Origin: Patescibacteria group bacterium UBA6816
Lineage (GTDB): Bacteria > Patescibacteriota > Patescibacteriia > UBA2591 > UBA6264
DNA length: 13,969 nucleotides
Assembly: GCA_002452615.1 (NCBI GenBank)
Contig: DKES01000009.1
Location: forward strand, 1-13,969
Direction: 5' to 3'
Made by a program: the position numbers and the translations under genes
The notes under the pieces: model-generated
Databases searched by the model: none
Seen by the model: only the letters and a program-made list of their open reading frames with translations
Told to the model about the DNA's origin: nothing
Shown here: in pieces, positions 8,161 through 13,969 of the stretch
How the letters are laid out: each line of letters starts with the position of its first letter
Numbering within the stretch: the stretch's first letter is position 1

Positions 8161-8275
8161 CAAGAATTGGGGTCAGACCCCAAATTTTACCCTTCGCAAA
8201 TTCGCTCTCAGAGCGAGTTTCAGAGCCAATTTTTCAAATATTGAATTTATATCATGGGGTCTGACCCCAAGAATT
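8161..8275. mobile_element. REPIN-like palindromic element (putative non-autonomous IS200/REP type)
   Basis: Two GC-rich palindromes sit in AT-rich intergenic DNA. The first is ttggggtcagaccccaa (8167-8183), and the second is tggggtctgacccca (8255-8269). The second is the reverse complement of the core of the first, as the central base shows. Between them is another hairpin at 8198-8220, with an 11-bp stem (one G-T pair) centred on tcgctctcagagcga. The octamer caagaatt occurs directly at both ends (8161-8168 and 8268-8275), overlapping the palindromes. Paired inverted palindromes of this size are how REPINs are built, and similar GGGGTCAGACCCC palindromes are, to my recollection, found beside Y1 (REP-associated) transposase genes. 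No transposase is encoded here. The element may also act as a weak terminator or mRNA-stabilising structure between the surface gene and mreC. Confidence 0.6.
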
Positions 8276-8310
8276 TGTTTGTTATTTGGAATTTCTAATT
8301 TACTTTTTTT

Positions 8311-9060
8311 ATGAAGAAATCAATTTTTTTACTGATTTTATTTTGTTTAGCATTTATTTTTCTCTTTAAAGGAGAAAATGTTTTTTTTATTAGTTTAAGG
8401 CCTGGACAAAGTTGGTTATATCAATTAAATAAATCAGAATCTTTATCCGCGGATTTTTGTCGAGAATTAAAAATAGAAAACGCTTCTTTAAAAAAAATAC
8501 AAGCCGAGAATAAAATTTTAAGAGAACACCTTAATTTTTTAGAAGAAGATAAATTTGATTTTGTTTTAGCTAAAATAATTGGCCAAAAATCAGAAGCTAG
8601 TTTTAACTGGTTTTTATTAAACCAAGGCAAAGATAAAAAAATAAAAAAGGGATTGGCCGCCTTAGACCAACAAGGAATTTTAGTGGGGAAAATTATAAAA
8701 GTGGAAGATTTTGTTTCTTATTTAATGCCAGTTTTTGACCCGCGATTTTCCTTGGCTGTAGATATTATTTCTTCAAATTTAGTTAAAGAAAATCAGGAAA
8801 ATGATTCTAAAATAATAGCCGGGATATTAGAGGGCGAATACGGTTCAATTCTAAAAATAAAATATGTTCCCTTAGATAGAGAAATTAAAGTAGGGGATGC
8901 CGTAATAACCAGCGGTTTAGAGGAAAACATTAAGAGGGGAATAATAATTGGCCAAGTTGCAGAAATTAATAAAGAACCCAATGCTTTGTTTCAAGACATT
9001 GTTGTTCAGCCTTTATTAGACCCTGGCTTTAGAATTGTTTCAGTTATTTTAGCAGAATAA
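8311..9060 (+). CDS. mreC: Rod shape-determining protein MreC
   Basis: MreC is a bitopic membrane protein. It forms periplasmic filaments that link the MreB cytoskeleton to PBP2 and activate peptidoglycan synthesis during elongation. At 249 residues it is on the short side for the family. It has an N-terminal membrane helix (about 5-26), then a coiled coil (about 48-82, ELKIENASLKKIQAENK), then the beta-barrel core. Family landmarks include DPRFSLAVDI starting at 143, a GILEGEYGSILKIKYVP segment and a GDAVITSGL motif. The C-terminal QDIVVQPLLDP strand is typical. The ATG at 8311 places the membrane helix at the very N-terminus, as expected; no Shine-Dalgarno sequence precedes it. It heads an mreC-mreD-mrdA cluster, which confirms the call. 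mreB, often immediately upstream, is replaced here by surface-protein genes and a repeat island. Confidence 0.92.
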   Translation: MKKSIFLLILFCLAFIFLFKGENVFFISLRPGQSWLYQLNKSESLSADFCRELKIENASLKKIQAENKILREHLNFLEEDKFDFVLAKIIGQKSEASFNWFLLNQGKDKKIKKGLAALDQQGILVGKIIKVEDFVSYLMPVFDPRFSLAVDIISSNLVKENQENDSKIIAGILEGEYGSILKIKYVPLDREIKVGDAVITSGLEENIKRGIIIGQVAEINKEPNALFQDIVVQPLLDPGFRIVSVILAE

Positions 9061-9080
9061 TTTTTTAGGGATTGATTAAA

Positions 9081-9614
9081 ATGAAATTTTTAAAATTATT
9101 AGGTTTATTTTTTTTCGCTTTAATCCTGGTTATCGGAGAAATTTCTTTTCCTTTTTTGCCAGAAGGAGTTAGTTTAGTTTTTATATTTTTATTATTAGGA
9201 TTAATTTATAATGGTCAAAAACCTTATTATCAAAGAGAAAAATTAAGATTTTATATTATTGCTTTTGCTTTTATGGGTGGTCTTTTTTTAGATATTTTTT
9301 CTCTTTTTCCGCCAGGGGTTTTTATTTTATCTTTGTTAATAACCGTTTATTTAATAGATAAAATCTTTTTACCCCAATTTAATTTTAATAGTTTTTTAAG
9401 TATTTTTATTTTTAGCCTTTTTTTTAATTTGATTTATCGTGGTTTAATTTTATTTTTTGTTTTTTTAACTCAATTAAGTGGCTTTTTAGATTTTCCCGTG
9501 GTAATAAATAAATTTTATTTATTAATTACCCTTCAAGCAATCTTTTTAAATAGCGCTTTAGTTTGTCTGTTTTTTGCTCTAGTTTTTTGGGCAAAAAAAA
9601 CTAAGAAAAAATAA
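9081..9614 (+). CDS. mreD: Rod shape-determining protein MreD
   Basis: A very hydrophobic protein of about 177 residues with roughly five or six membrane segments and short loops, matching the size and topology of MreD. MreD is the integral membrane partner of MreC and PBP2 in the elongation complex. Sequence conservation in MreD is low, so the call rests on topology, size and position between mreC and the PBP2 gene. The ATG at 9081 is preferred, with a weak agg-type sequence about 10 bases upstream. A TTG at 9072 would add three residues. It starts about 20 bp after mreC and ends 5 bp before the PBP2 gene, so the three are almost surely one transcript. Confidence 0.82.
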   Translation: MKFLKLLGLFFFALILVIGEISFPFLPEGVSLVFIFLLLGLIYNGQKPYYQREKLRFYIIAFAFMGGLFLDIFSLFPPGVFILSLLITVYLIDKIFLPQFNFNSFLSIFIFSLFFNLIYRGLILFFVFLTQLSGFLDFPVVINKFYLLITLQAIFLNSALVCLFFALVFWAKKTKKK

Positions 9615-9619
9615 AAGAA

Positions 9620-11539
9620 ATGAAAGATCCCTTTTCCTTATCAACTAAGGATAAAAATTTAAAAAATAGCCGGGTTGAAAATTTTATTTATCGAGAAGAA
9701 GAAGGAAGTTATCTACCTTCCAATCAACCGGAAAAAGCAGTTTTAGCGCCCCCAGTTAAAAAAGGACGCTTACATTTTCTTTTTTTTATTTTCTTATTTT
9801 TAATTTTTATAATTTTTTCTCGGCTTTTTTGGCTGCAAATAATTAAAGGAGAAGAATATCTTAATGTGGCAGAAGGAAATCGAATGAGAATTACTCCTCT
9901 TAAAGCAGACCGGGGCTTAATCTATGACCGAAATTTAAATCCTTTAGTTAAAAATTATCCCCATTTTTCTTTAGTGGTGGTTCCGGGAGATTTACCTTTA
10001 GAAAAAACAGCCAGAGAAAAAGTCAAAACAGAACTTTTTTCTTTTTTAAAAGCTCAAGATTTTTCATTTAAAGAAGAAAAAATAGAGGCTATTTTTCAAG
10101 AATTATCCTTTTCTTCTTATCAAGAAAAAGAATTAATTGATGGCTTAGATTATCAATTAGCCATGAAATTAAAATTAAAGTTAATTGACTTGCCTGGTTT
10201 TTTGTTAAAGATAAAAGCTCAAAGAGAATATTTAGGACAAGATATTACCGCACCTTTAATTGGTTATATGGGTAAATTAACTTCAGAAGAATTAAAAAAT
10301 AATCCGGATTATTTAATGACTGATTTTAAGGGAAAAACTGGATTAGAATTTTATTATGAAGAAGATTTAAAAGGAACAGACGGGTATAAAAAAGTAGAAG
10401 TTGATTCTTTGGGAAAAGAAAAAAGAGTTGTTTTCCAAGAATTACCTCAGACTGGTCAGGATTTAATTCTTTTTTTAGATTTGGATTTACAAAAAAAAGC
10501 CAAAGAAGTTTTAGAAAAATACATTAAAAGGAGTTCTAGTCAAGAGGGAAGTGTGGTGGTTTTAAATCCTCAAAATGGTGGAATTTTAGCCATGGTTTCT
10601 GTGCCCAGTTATGATAACAATGCTTTTATTAAAGGAACCGGAGAAAAATATTTAAAAGATGAACAAAATCCTTTATTTTTTCGCGCTTTGGCCGGAGAAT
10701 ATCCAGCCGGGTCAATTATTAAACCTATTATTGCGGCCGCAGCCTTACAAGAAGGGATTATTAATGAAAAAACAAGTTTTTTGTCTCAAGGTGGAATTAG
10801 AATTGGAGAATGGTTTTATCCTGATTGGAAAGCTGGAGGGCATGGTTGGACAAATTTAACTAAAGCCTTGGCAGAATCAGTTAATACCTTTTTTTATTAT
10901 TTAGGAGGAGGTTATGGTGATTTTAAGGGCTTGGGACCGGAAAAAATGTTTGCTTATGCTCAAATGTTTGGTTTAACCAAACCCACGGGAATTGATTTAT
11001 CTGGTGAAGGAAAAGGTCTTTTTGCTACCCCAGCCTGGAAAGAAAAAGAAAAAGGAGAACCTTGGTATATTGGTAATACTTATCATTTAAGTATTGGACA
11101 AGGAGATGTTTTAGTGACCCCTTTACAAGTGGCTAATTATACTAGTGTTTTTGCTAATCAAGGAATTCTTTATCAACCTCGCTTAGTTAAAGCTTTGCGC
11201 CATCCTCAAAATGGGACAGAAAAGGTTTTACCTTTAAAAATTATTAATCAAAACTTTATTGACCCAGAACATTTAGATTTAGTTAATCAAGGTTTAAGAG
11301 CAGCGGTGGAATGGGGGAGTGCTCAAAGATTATCTCTTTTACCAGTAGAAATAGCGGGAAAAACAGGGACGGCTCAAAGTCTTAAAGGAAAAGAACCCCA
11401 TGCTTGGTTTACTGGTTTTGCCCCGTTTCAAGAACCAGAGATAGTAGTAACGGTTTTGATTGCCAATGGTGGGGGAGGGGATGTAATTGCTGTTCCCGCG
11501 GCTTTAGAAATTTTTGAATACTATTTTTCAGAAAAATAA
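9620..11539 (+). CDS. mrdA: Penicillin-binding protein 2 (elongation-specific transpeptidase)
   Basis: A class B PBP that cross-links peptidoglycan side peptides during cell elongation, working with RodA and MreC/MreD. It has a hydrophilic cytoplasmic tail of about 50 residues, longer than the short tail of E. coli PBP2. One membrane helix (about 51-72) is followed by the dimerisation domain, with the RGLIYDRN signature (98-105), and then the transpeptidase domain. The three catalytic motifs are present: SIIK (Ser365, Lys368), SVN (420-422) and KTG (581-583). A PDWKAGGHG block before the SxN motif is characteristic of PBP2 rather than the septal PBP3. At 639 residues it has normal length. The neighbouring mreC-mreD genes support an elongation role. 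rodA, a frequent neighbour, is not in the window. The start is ATG 9620, 5 bp after mreD, with only a weak purine-rich sequence upstream. Confidence 0.93.
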   Translation: MKDPFSLSTKDKNLKNSRVENFIYREEEGSYLPSNQPEKAVLAPPVKKGRLHFLFFIFLFLIFIIFSRLFWLQIIKGEEYLNVAEGNRMRITPLKADRGLIYDRNLNPLVKNYPHFSLVVVPGDLPLEKTAREKVKTELFSFLKAQDFSFKEEKIEAIFQELSFSSYQEKELIDGLDYQLAMKLKLKLIDLPGFLLKIKAQREYLGQDITAPLIGYMGKLTSEELKNNPDYLMTDFKGKTGLEFYYEEDLKGTDGYKKVEVDSLGKEKRVVFQELPQTGQDLILFLDLDLQKKAKEVLEKYIKRSSSQEGSVVVLNPQNGGILAMVSVPSYDNNAFIKGTGEKYLKDEQNPLFFRALAGEYPAGSIIKPIIAAAALQEGIINEKTSFLSQGGIRIGEWFYPDWKAGGHGWTNLTKALAESVNTFFYYLGGGYGDFKGLGPEKMFAYAQMFGLTKPTGIDLSGEGKGLFATPAWKEKEKGEPWYIGNTYHLSIGQGDVLVTPLQVANYTSVFANQGILYQPRLVKALRHPQNGTEKVLPLKIINQNFIDPEHLDLVNQGLRAAVEWGSAQRLSLLPVEIAGKTGTAQSLKGKEPHAWFTGFAPFQEPEIVVTVLIANGGGGDVIAVPAALEIFEYYFSEK

Positions 11540-11540
11540 T

Positions 11541-11549
11541 TTATCCACA
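11541..11549 (+). promoter_or_regulatory. Perfect consensus DnaA box
   Basis: TTATCCACA, the high-affinity DnaA box consensus, begins one base after the PBP2 stop codon and ends 8 bp before the -35 of the greA promoter. It is a single site with no cluster and no DNA-unwinding element, so it is not a replication origin. DnaA control of the downstream promoter is possible; a chance match cannot be excluded. Confidence 0.4.
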
Positions 11550-11557
11550 AATTAGTC

Positions 11558-11585
11558 TTGACAAATTTTAAATTAAATTTATACT
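11558..11585 (+). promoter_or_regulatory. Strong sigma70-type promoter upstream of greA
   Basis: A perfect -35 TTGACA (11558-11563) is followed after 16 bp by TATACT (11580-11585), which matches the -10 consensus at 5 of 6 bases. Transcription should start near 11592, giving a 5' leader of about 85 bases before the greA ATG. This is the best promoter in the window. Confidence 0.75.
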
Positions 11586-11611
11586 TAAAAGTAAGAACAA
11601 AATAAATCATT

Positions 11612-11618
11612 AAGGAGG
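11612..11618 (+). promoter_or_regulatory. Orphan Shine-Dalgarno-like sequence in the greA leader
   Basis: AAGGAGG is a 7-base match to the anti-Shine-Dalgarno end of 16S rRNA. It lies 58 bases before the greA ATG, too far to serve it directly. The only nearby start is a TTG at 11632 that opens a two-codon frame (TTG CTC TGA). A T-run/A-run hairpin (11656-11662 with 11666-11672) lies just before the ATG. Confidence 0.4.
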
Positions 11619-11676
11619 AGCTTTTTTATTTATTGCTCTGAATTTTGATTTTTTGTTTTTTTACTAAAAAAAATAT

Positions 11677-12129
11677 ATGCCTAAATTTTTAACTCCGGAA
11701 GGAATAAAAAAAATTGAAAAAGAAATAATAGATTTAAAAAAAGAAAAGCCTTTAATTTCAGAAAGAATTAGAGATGCTAAAGAATTAGGAGATTTGAGTG
11801 AAAATTCAGAATATACTACTTCTAAAGAAGATTTAGCCAGAACTAATAGTCGAATTAAAGAATTAGAAAATCTATTAAAAACCGCTGAGGTTGTTGATAA
11901 TCGTGAAAAAAACGACTCTGTTGCTATTGGGTCAGAAGTTATTATTGAAATTAATGGAGCTTCAAAAGAATACAAACTAGTAGGTAGTGAAGAAAGTGAC
12001 CCTAGTCAAGGACTTCTTTCTTATCAATCACCCTTTGGAGAGGCTTTATTGGGCAAAAAAATAGGGGAACAAGTGGAAATTCAAACTCCTAAAGGAAAAA
12101 TCCAAACCACTATTAAACAAATTCAATAA
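11677..12129 (+). CDS. greA: Transcription elongation factor GreA
   Basis: GreA inserts its coiled coil into the RNA polymerase secondary channel and stimulates cleavage of backtracked transcripts, rescuing stalled complexes. The 150-residue product is close to the usual length of about 158. The N-terminal coiled coil (about 1-70) carries the conserved tip GDLSENSEY with the two acidic residues Asp39 and Glu42, equivalent to E. coli Asp41 and Glu44. The FKBP-like C-terminal domain has the SPFGEALLGKKIGEQVEIQTP signature. An in-frame TAA at 11665 fixes the start at the ATG. The gene is preceded by its own strong promoter and a leader of about 85 bases, and is followed by a clear terminator, so it can be expressed as a single-gene unit. 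Confidence 0.95.
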   Translation: MPKFLTPEGIKKIEKEIIDLKKEKPLISERIRDAKELGDLSENSEYTTSKEDLARTNSRIKELENLLKTAEVVDNREKNDSVAIGSEVIIEINGASKEYKLVGSEESDPSQGLLSYQSPFGEALLGKKIGEQVEIQTPKGKIQTTIKQIQ

Positions 12130-12147
12130 AATAAAAAACATGTTTTT

Positions 12148-12176
12148 AACAAGGGTTTATTAACCCTTGTTTTGTT
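12148..12176 (+). terminator. Intrinsic terminator after greA
   Basis: A perfect 10-bp stem (aacaagggtt 12148-12157 with aacccttgtt 12162-12171) around a 4-base loop is followed by a T-rich tail (ttgtttt), starting 18 bases after the greA stop. Just upstream is a 14-bp palindrome aaaaacatgttttt (12134-12147). Confidence 0.85.
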
Positions 12177-12195
12177 TTGGGAAAAATGTTATGAT
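12167..12195 (+). promoter_or_regulatory. Extended -10 promoter for lysS-serS
   Basis: TTGTTT (12167-12172) and TATGAT (12190-12195) are 17 bp apart, and a TG one base before the -10 (12187-12188) makes it an extended -10 promoter. The -35 overlaps the right arm of the greA terminator. Transcription would start near 12202, about 24 bases before the lysS ATG. Confidence 0.6.
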
Positions 12196-12225
12196 AAAAA
12201 ATAATAAATATTTTTTAACCTAATT

Positions 12226-13674
12226 ATGGGAGAAAAAGAACAAAGAATTCAAAAACTTAATAAGATTAAAAAAGAAAAAATTAATCCTTATCCGTCTCAG
12301 TCTCAGCGTTCTCATTTTTGCCTTCAAGTTAAAAATGATTTTTCTAAACTAGAAAAAAAAGAAGTTGTTTTAGCCGGACGATTAGTTTTAATTAGGTTAC
12401 ACGGCCGGGCTTGTTTTGGTCATTTAGAAGACAAAAGTGGCCGCTTTCAAATTTTTTTAAGAGCTGATGATTTAGGAAAGGATAATTATGATTTTTTTGT
12501 AAAAAATATTGATGCCGGAGATTTTATTCAAGTAAAAGGAAAATTGTTTAAAACTAAAAAAGGAGAAAAAACTTTAAGGGTTTTTTCTTGGAACCTTTTA
12601 GCTAAATCAATATTACCCTTACCGGAAAAATGGCATGGTTTGGCTGACGTGGAAACTCGCTTTAGGCAGCGTTATCTTGACCTTTTGTCAAATCAAGAGA
12701 TTAAAGAAGTTTTTTTAAAAAGAAGCCAAATTATTAAGTTAATTCGGGAATTTTTTAATAAAAGGGAATTTATTGAAGTAGAAACTCCTATTTTACAGCC
12801 TTTATCCGGAGGGGCGGCCGCGCGTCCTTTTGTTACTCATCACCACGCTTTAGATATAGACCTTTATTTGCGCATTGCCCCAGAACTTTATTTAAAAAGA
12901 TTGATTATTGGGGGAATGGAAAGAGTTTATGAGATTGGCCGTTGTTTTCGCAATGAAGGAATGGACTGGGCTCATAATCCTGAATTTACTCAAATAGAAT
13001 TTTATCAAGCTTATGCAGATTATCGTGATTTAATGGAATTAACCGAGGAATTATTAGTTAAAATCGTTAAAGAAGTAAAAGGAAAATTAACTCTAGAATA
13101 TCAAGGGCAAAAAATTAATTTTAAACCACCTTATCCTCGTTTAGATTATCGTCAGGCTATTTTGGATTATACGGGAATTGATTTAGATAAAGAAGATTTT
13201 AATTCTTTGTTTAATCAGGCAAAAAAAATGAACCTTCAGCCAGAAAAGAATTGGGGCCGGGGAAAATTAATTGACGAAATTTATAAAGAAACAGTGCGGC
13301 CTAAAATTATTCAACCAACCTTTTTAATTAATCACCCTTTAGAACTTTCTCCCTTATCTAAGACCATTCCTGACCGACCCAATTACGTGGAAAGATTTCA
13401 ATTATTAGTAGCTGGTTTTGAAATTGGAAATGCTTTTTCTGAGCTTAATGACCCTTTTGAACAAAAAAATAGATTTAAAGAACAGCAAAAATTATTAGAA
13501 AAAGGAGATAAAGAAGCCCAACCTTTTGACCAGGATTTTATTACCGCTCTAGAATATGGAATGCCTCCGACAGCTGGGGAAGGAATTGGGATTGACCGGT
13601 TAACCACTATTTTAACTAATAAACGTAATATTAAAGAAGTTATTTTATTTCCTACTTTAAGACCTAAATTTTAA
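12226..13674 (+). CDS. lysS: Lysyl-tRNA synthetase, class II
   Basis: Charges tRNA-Lys with lysine using ATP in the cytoplasm. The 482-residue protein has an OB-fold anticodon-binding domain (about 47-125, VVLAGRLVLIRLHGRACFGH) and a class II catalytic domain. Motif 1 lies near 181 (FIEVETPILQPLSGGAAARPF, with the GGA that marks LysRS). Motif 2 lies near 236-265 (YEIGRCFRNEG, then HNPEFTQIEFYQAYADY). Motif 3 lies near 451 (GIGIDRLTTIL, ending LFPTLRPKF). The residue before HNPEFT is Ala, where Arg is common in well-known bacterial enzymes. The N-terminal helix before the OB fold is short. The start is the ATG at 12226, without a Shine-Dalgarno sequence. serS begins 3 bp after the stop, making an aminoacyl-tRNA synthetase operon. 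Confidence 0.95.
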   Translation: MGEKEQRIQKLNKIKKEKINPYPSQSQRSHFCLQVKNDFSKLEKKEVVLAGRLVLIRLHGRACFGHLEDKSGRFQIFLRADDLGKDNYDFFVKNIDAGDFIQVKGKLFKTKKGEKTLRVFSWNLLAKSILPLPEKWHGLADVETRFRQRYLDLLSNQEIKEVFLKRSQIIKLIREFFNKREFIEVETPILQPLSGGAAARPFVTHHHALDIDLYLRIAPELYLKRLIIGGMERVYEIGRCFRNEGMDWAHNPEFTQIEFYQAYADYRDLMELTEELLVKIVKEVKGKLTLEYQGQKINFKPPYPRLDYRQAILDYTGIDLDKEDFNSLFNQAKKMNLQPEKNWGRGKLIDEIYKETVRPKIIQPTFLINHPLELSPLSKTIPDRPNYVERFQLLVAGFEIGNAFSELNDPFEQKNRFKEQQKLLEKGDKEAQPFDQDFITALEYGMPPTAGEGIGIDRLTTILTNKRNIKEVILFPTLRPKF

Positions 13675-13677
13675 TTT

Positions 13678-13969
13678 ATGTTAGACATTAAAATTATTCG
13701 TCAAAATCCAGAAAAAATAAAAAAAGCTTGCCAAGACAAGCAAGTTAAAGTAGACCTTGATGAATTATTAAAAATTGACCAGGAAAAAAGAAATTTGATT
13801 AAAGAAAATGAAAAATTAAAATCAGCTCATAATAAGTTATCACAGAAAATTTCCCAACTCAAAGGAGAAGCTAAACAAGAATTAATTACTGAAGCTAAAA
13901 ATTTGGTAAAAAAAATACAAACCAGTAATCAAGCCTTAGAAGAAAAACAAACTAGATTTAAACAATTAG
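13678..13969 (+). CDS. serS: Seryl-tRNA synthetase (3'-partial)
   Basis: Only the first 97 codons are in the window; the frame is still open at the right edge (the final tag is out of frame). The N-terminus MLDIKIIRQNPEKIKKAC is the characteristic opening of bacterial SerRS. The Lys/Glu-rich heptad sequence that follows is the antiparallel coiled-coil arm that grips the long variable arm of tRNA-Ser. The catalytic domain lies beyond the window. The ATG is 3 bp after the lysS stop and has no Shine-Dalgarno sequence, implying cotranscription with lysS. Confidence 0.92.
   Translation, partial: MLDIKIIRQNPEKIKKACQDKQVKVDLDELLKIDQEKRNLIKENEKLKSAHNKLSQKISQLKGEAKQELITEAKNLVKKIQTSNQALEEKQTRFKQL

Noticed and set aside
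8132..8314. A 60-codon + strand frame between the surface gene and mreC
   Set aside because: It is built from the tandem repeat and palindromic element, has no recognisable protein features, and overlaps the mreC start.
11541..11600. Replication origin at the DnaA box
   Set aside because: There is only one box, with no cluster, no unwinding element and no dnaA/dnaN neighbours.
11664..11975. A 103-codon minus strand frame opposite greA
   Set aside because: greA is unambiguous on the + strand, and the minus frame has no family features.
3..13969. Alternative genetic code with TGA as Gly or Trp, as in some CPR lineages
   Set aside because: Long frames read through without in-frame TGA, conserved Gly and Trp positions use GGN and TGG, and stops are TAA or TAG.
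13961..13969. Terminal tag as a stop for serS
   Set aside because: It is out of frame: the frame reads CAA TTA G at the edge, so serS continues beyond the window.

Overview
The window is AT-rich and gene-dense, and every gene lies on the + strand. It most resembles a genome of the Candidate Phyla Radiation (Patescibacteria), probably Parcubacteria-like. The grounds are very large mosaic secreted proteins of a type I associate with that group, near absence of Shine-Dalgarno sequences before start codons, 3-12 bp gaps inside operons, and short housekeeping proteins. The lineage is inference. The genetic code looks standard: complete genes end in TAA or TAG, with no in-frame TGA.

Region 1 (1-8122) encodes two large surface proteins. 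The first, cut by the left edge, is a mosaic of more than 1,870 residues: IPT/TIG domains, a propeller-like region, alternating Ig-like domains, a module that reads like a pilin globular domain, and a cysteine-rich C-terminal third of about 500 residues with 52-residue repeats and a disintegrin-like segment. The second is an 804-residue signal-anchored protein. It has a proline-rich cytoplasmic tail, one membrane helix and acidic low-complexity tracts outside. These are followed by a ZU5-like domain, a calcium-loop segment, a PsbP-like domain and a nearly perfect tandem 59-residue repeat.

Region 2 (8111-8310) is a small intergenic repeat island. A 10-bp tandem repeat contains the stop codon of the second surface gene. 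It is followed by two GC-rich palindromes in opposite orientation around a third hairpin, which looks like a REPIN or other non-autonomous IS200/REP-type element.

Region 3 (8311-11539) is a cell-elongation operon, mreC-mreD-mrdA (PBP2). These proteins form the periplasmic and membrane part of the rod-shape peptidoglycan machinery. mreB and rodA are not in the window.

Region 4 (11540-13969) carries greA, lysS and the start of serS. A perfect DnaA box and a strong sigma70-type promoter precede greA. A clear intrinsic terminator follows greA, and an extended -10 promoter for lysS-serS overlaps it. Together the window joins cell-surface display, wall elongation, and transcription/translation housekeeping. 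No RNA genes, CRISPR arrays or complete transposase genes were seen.
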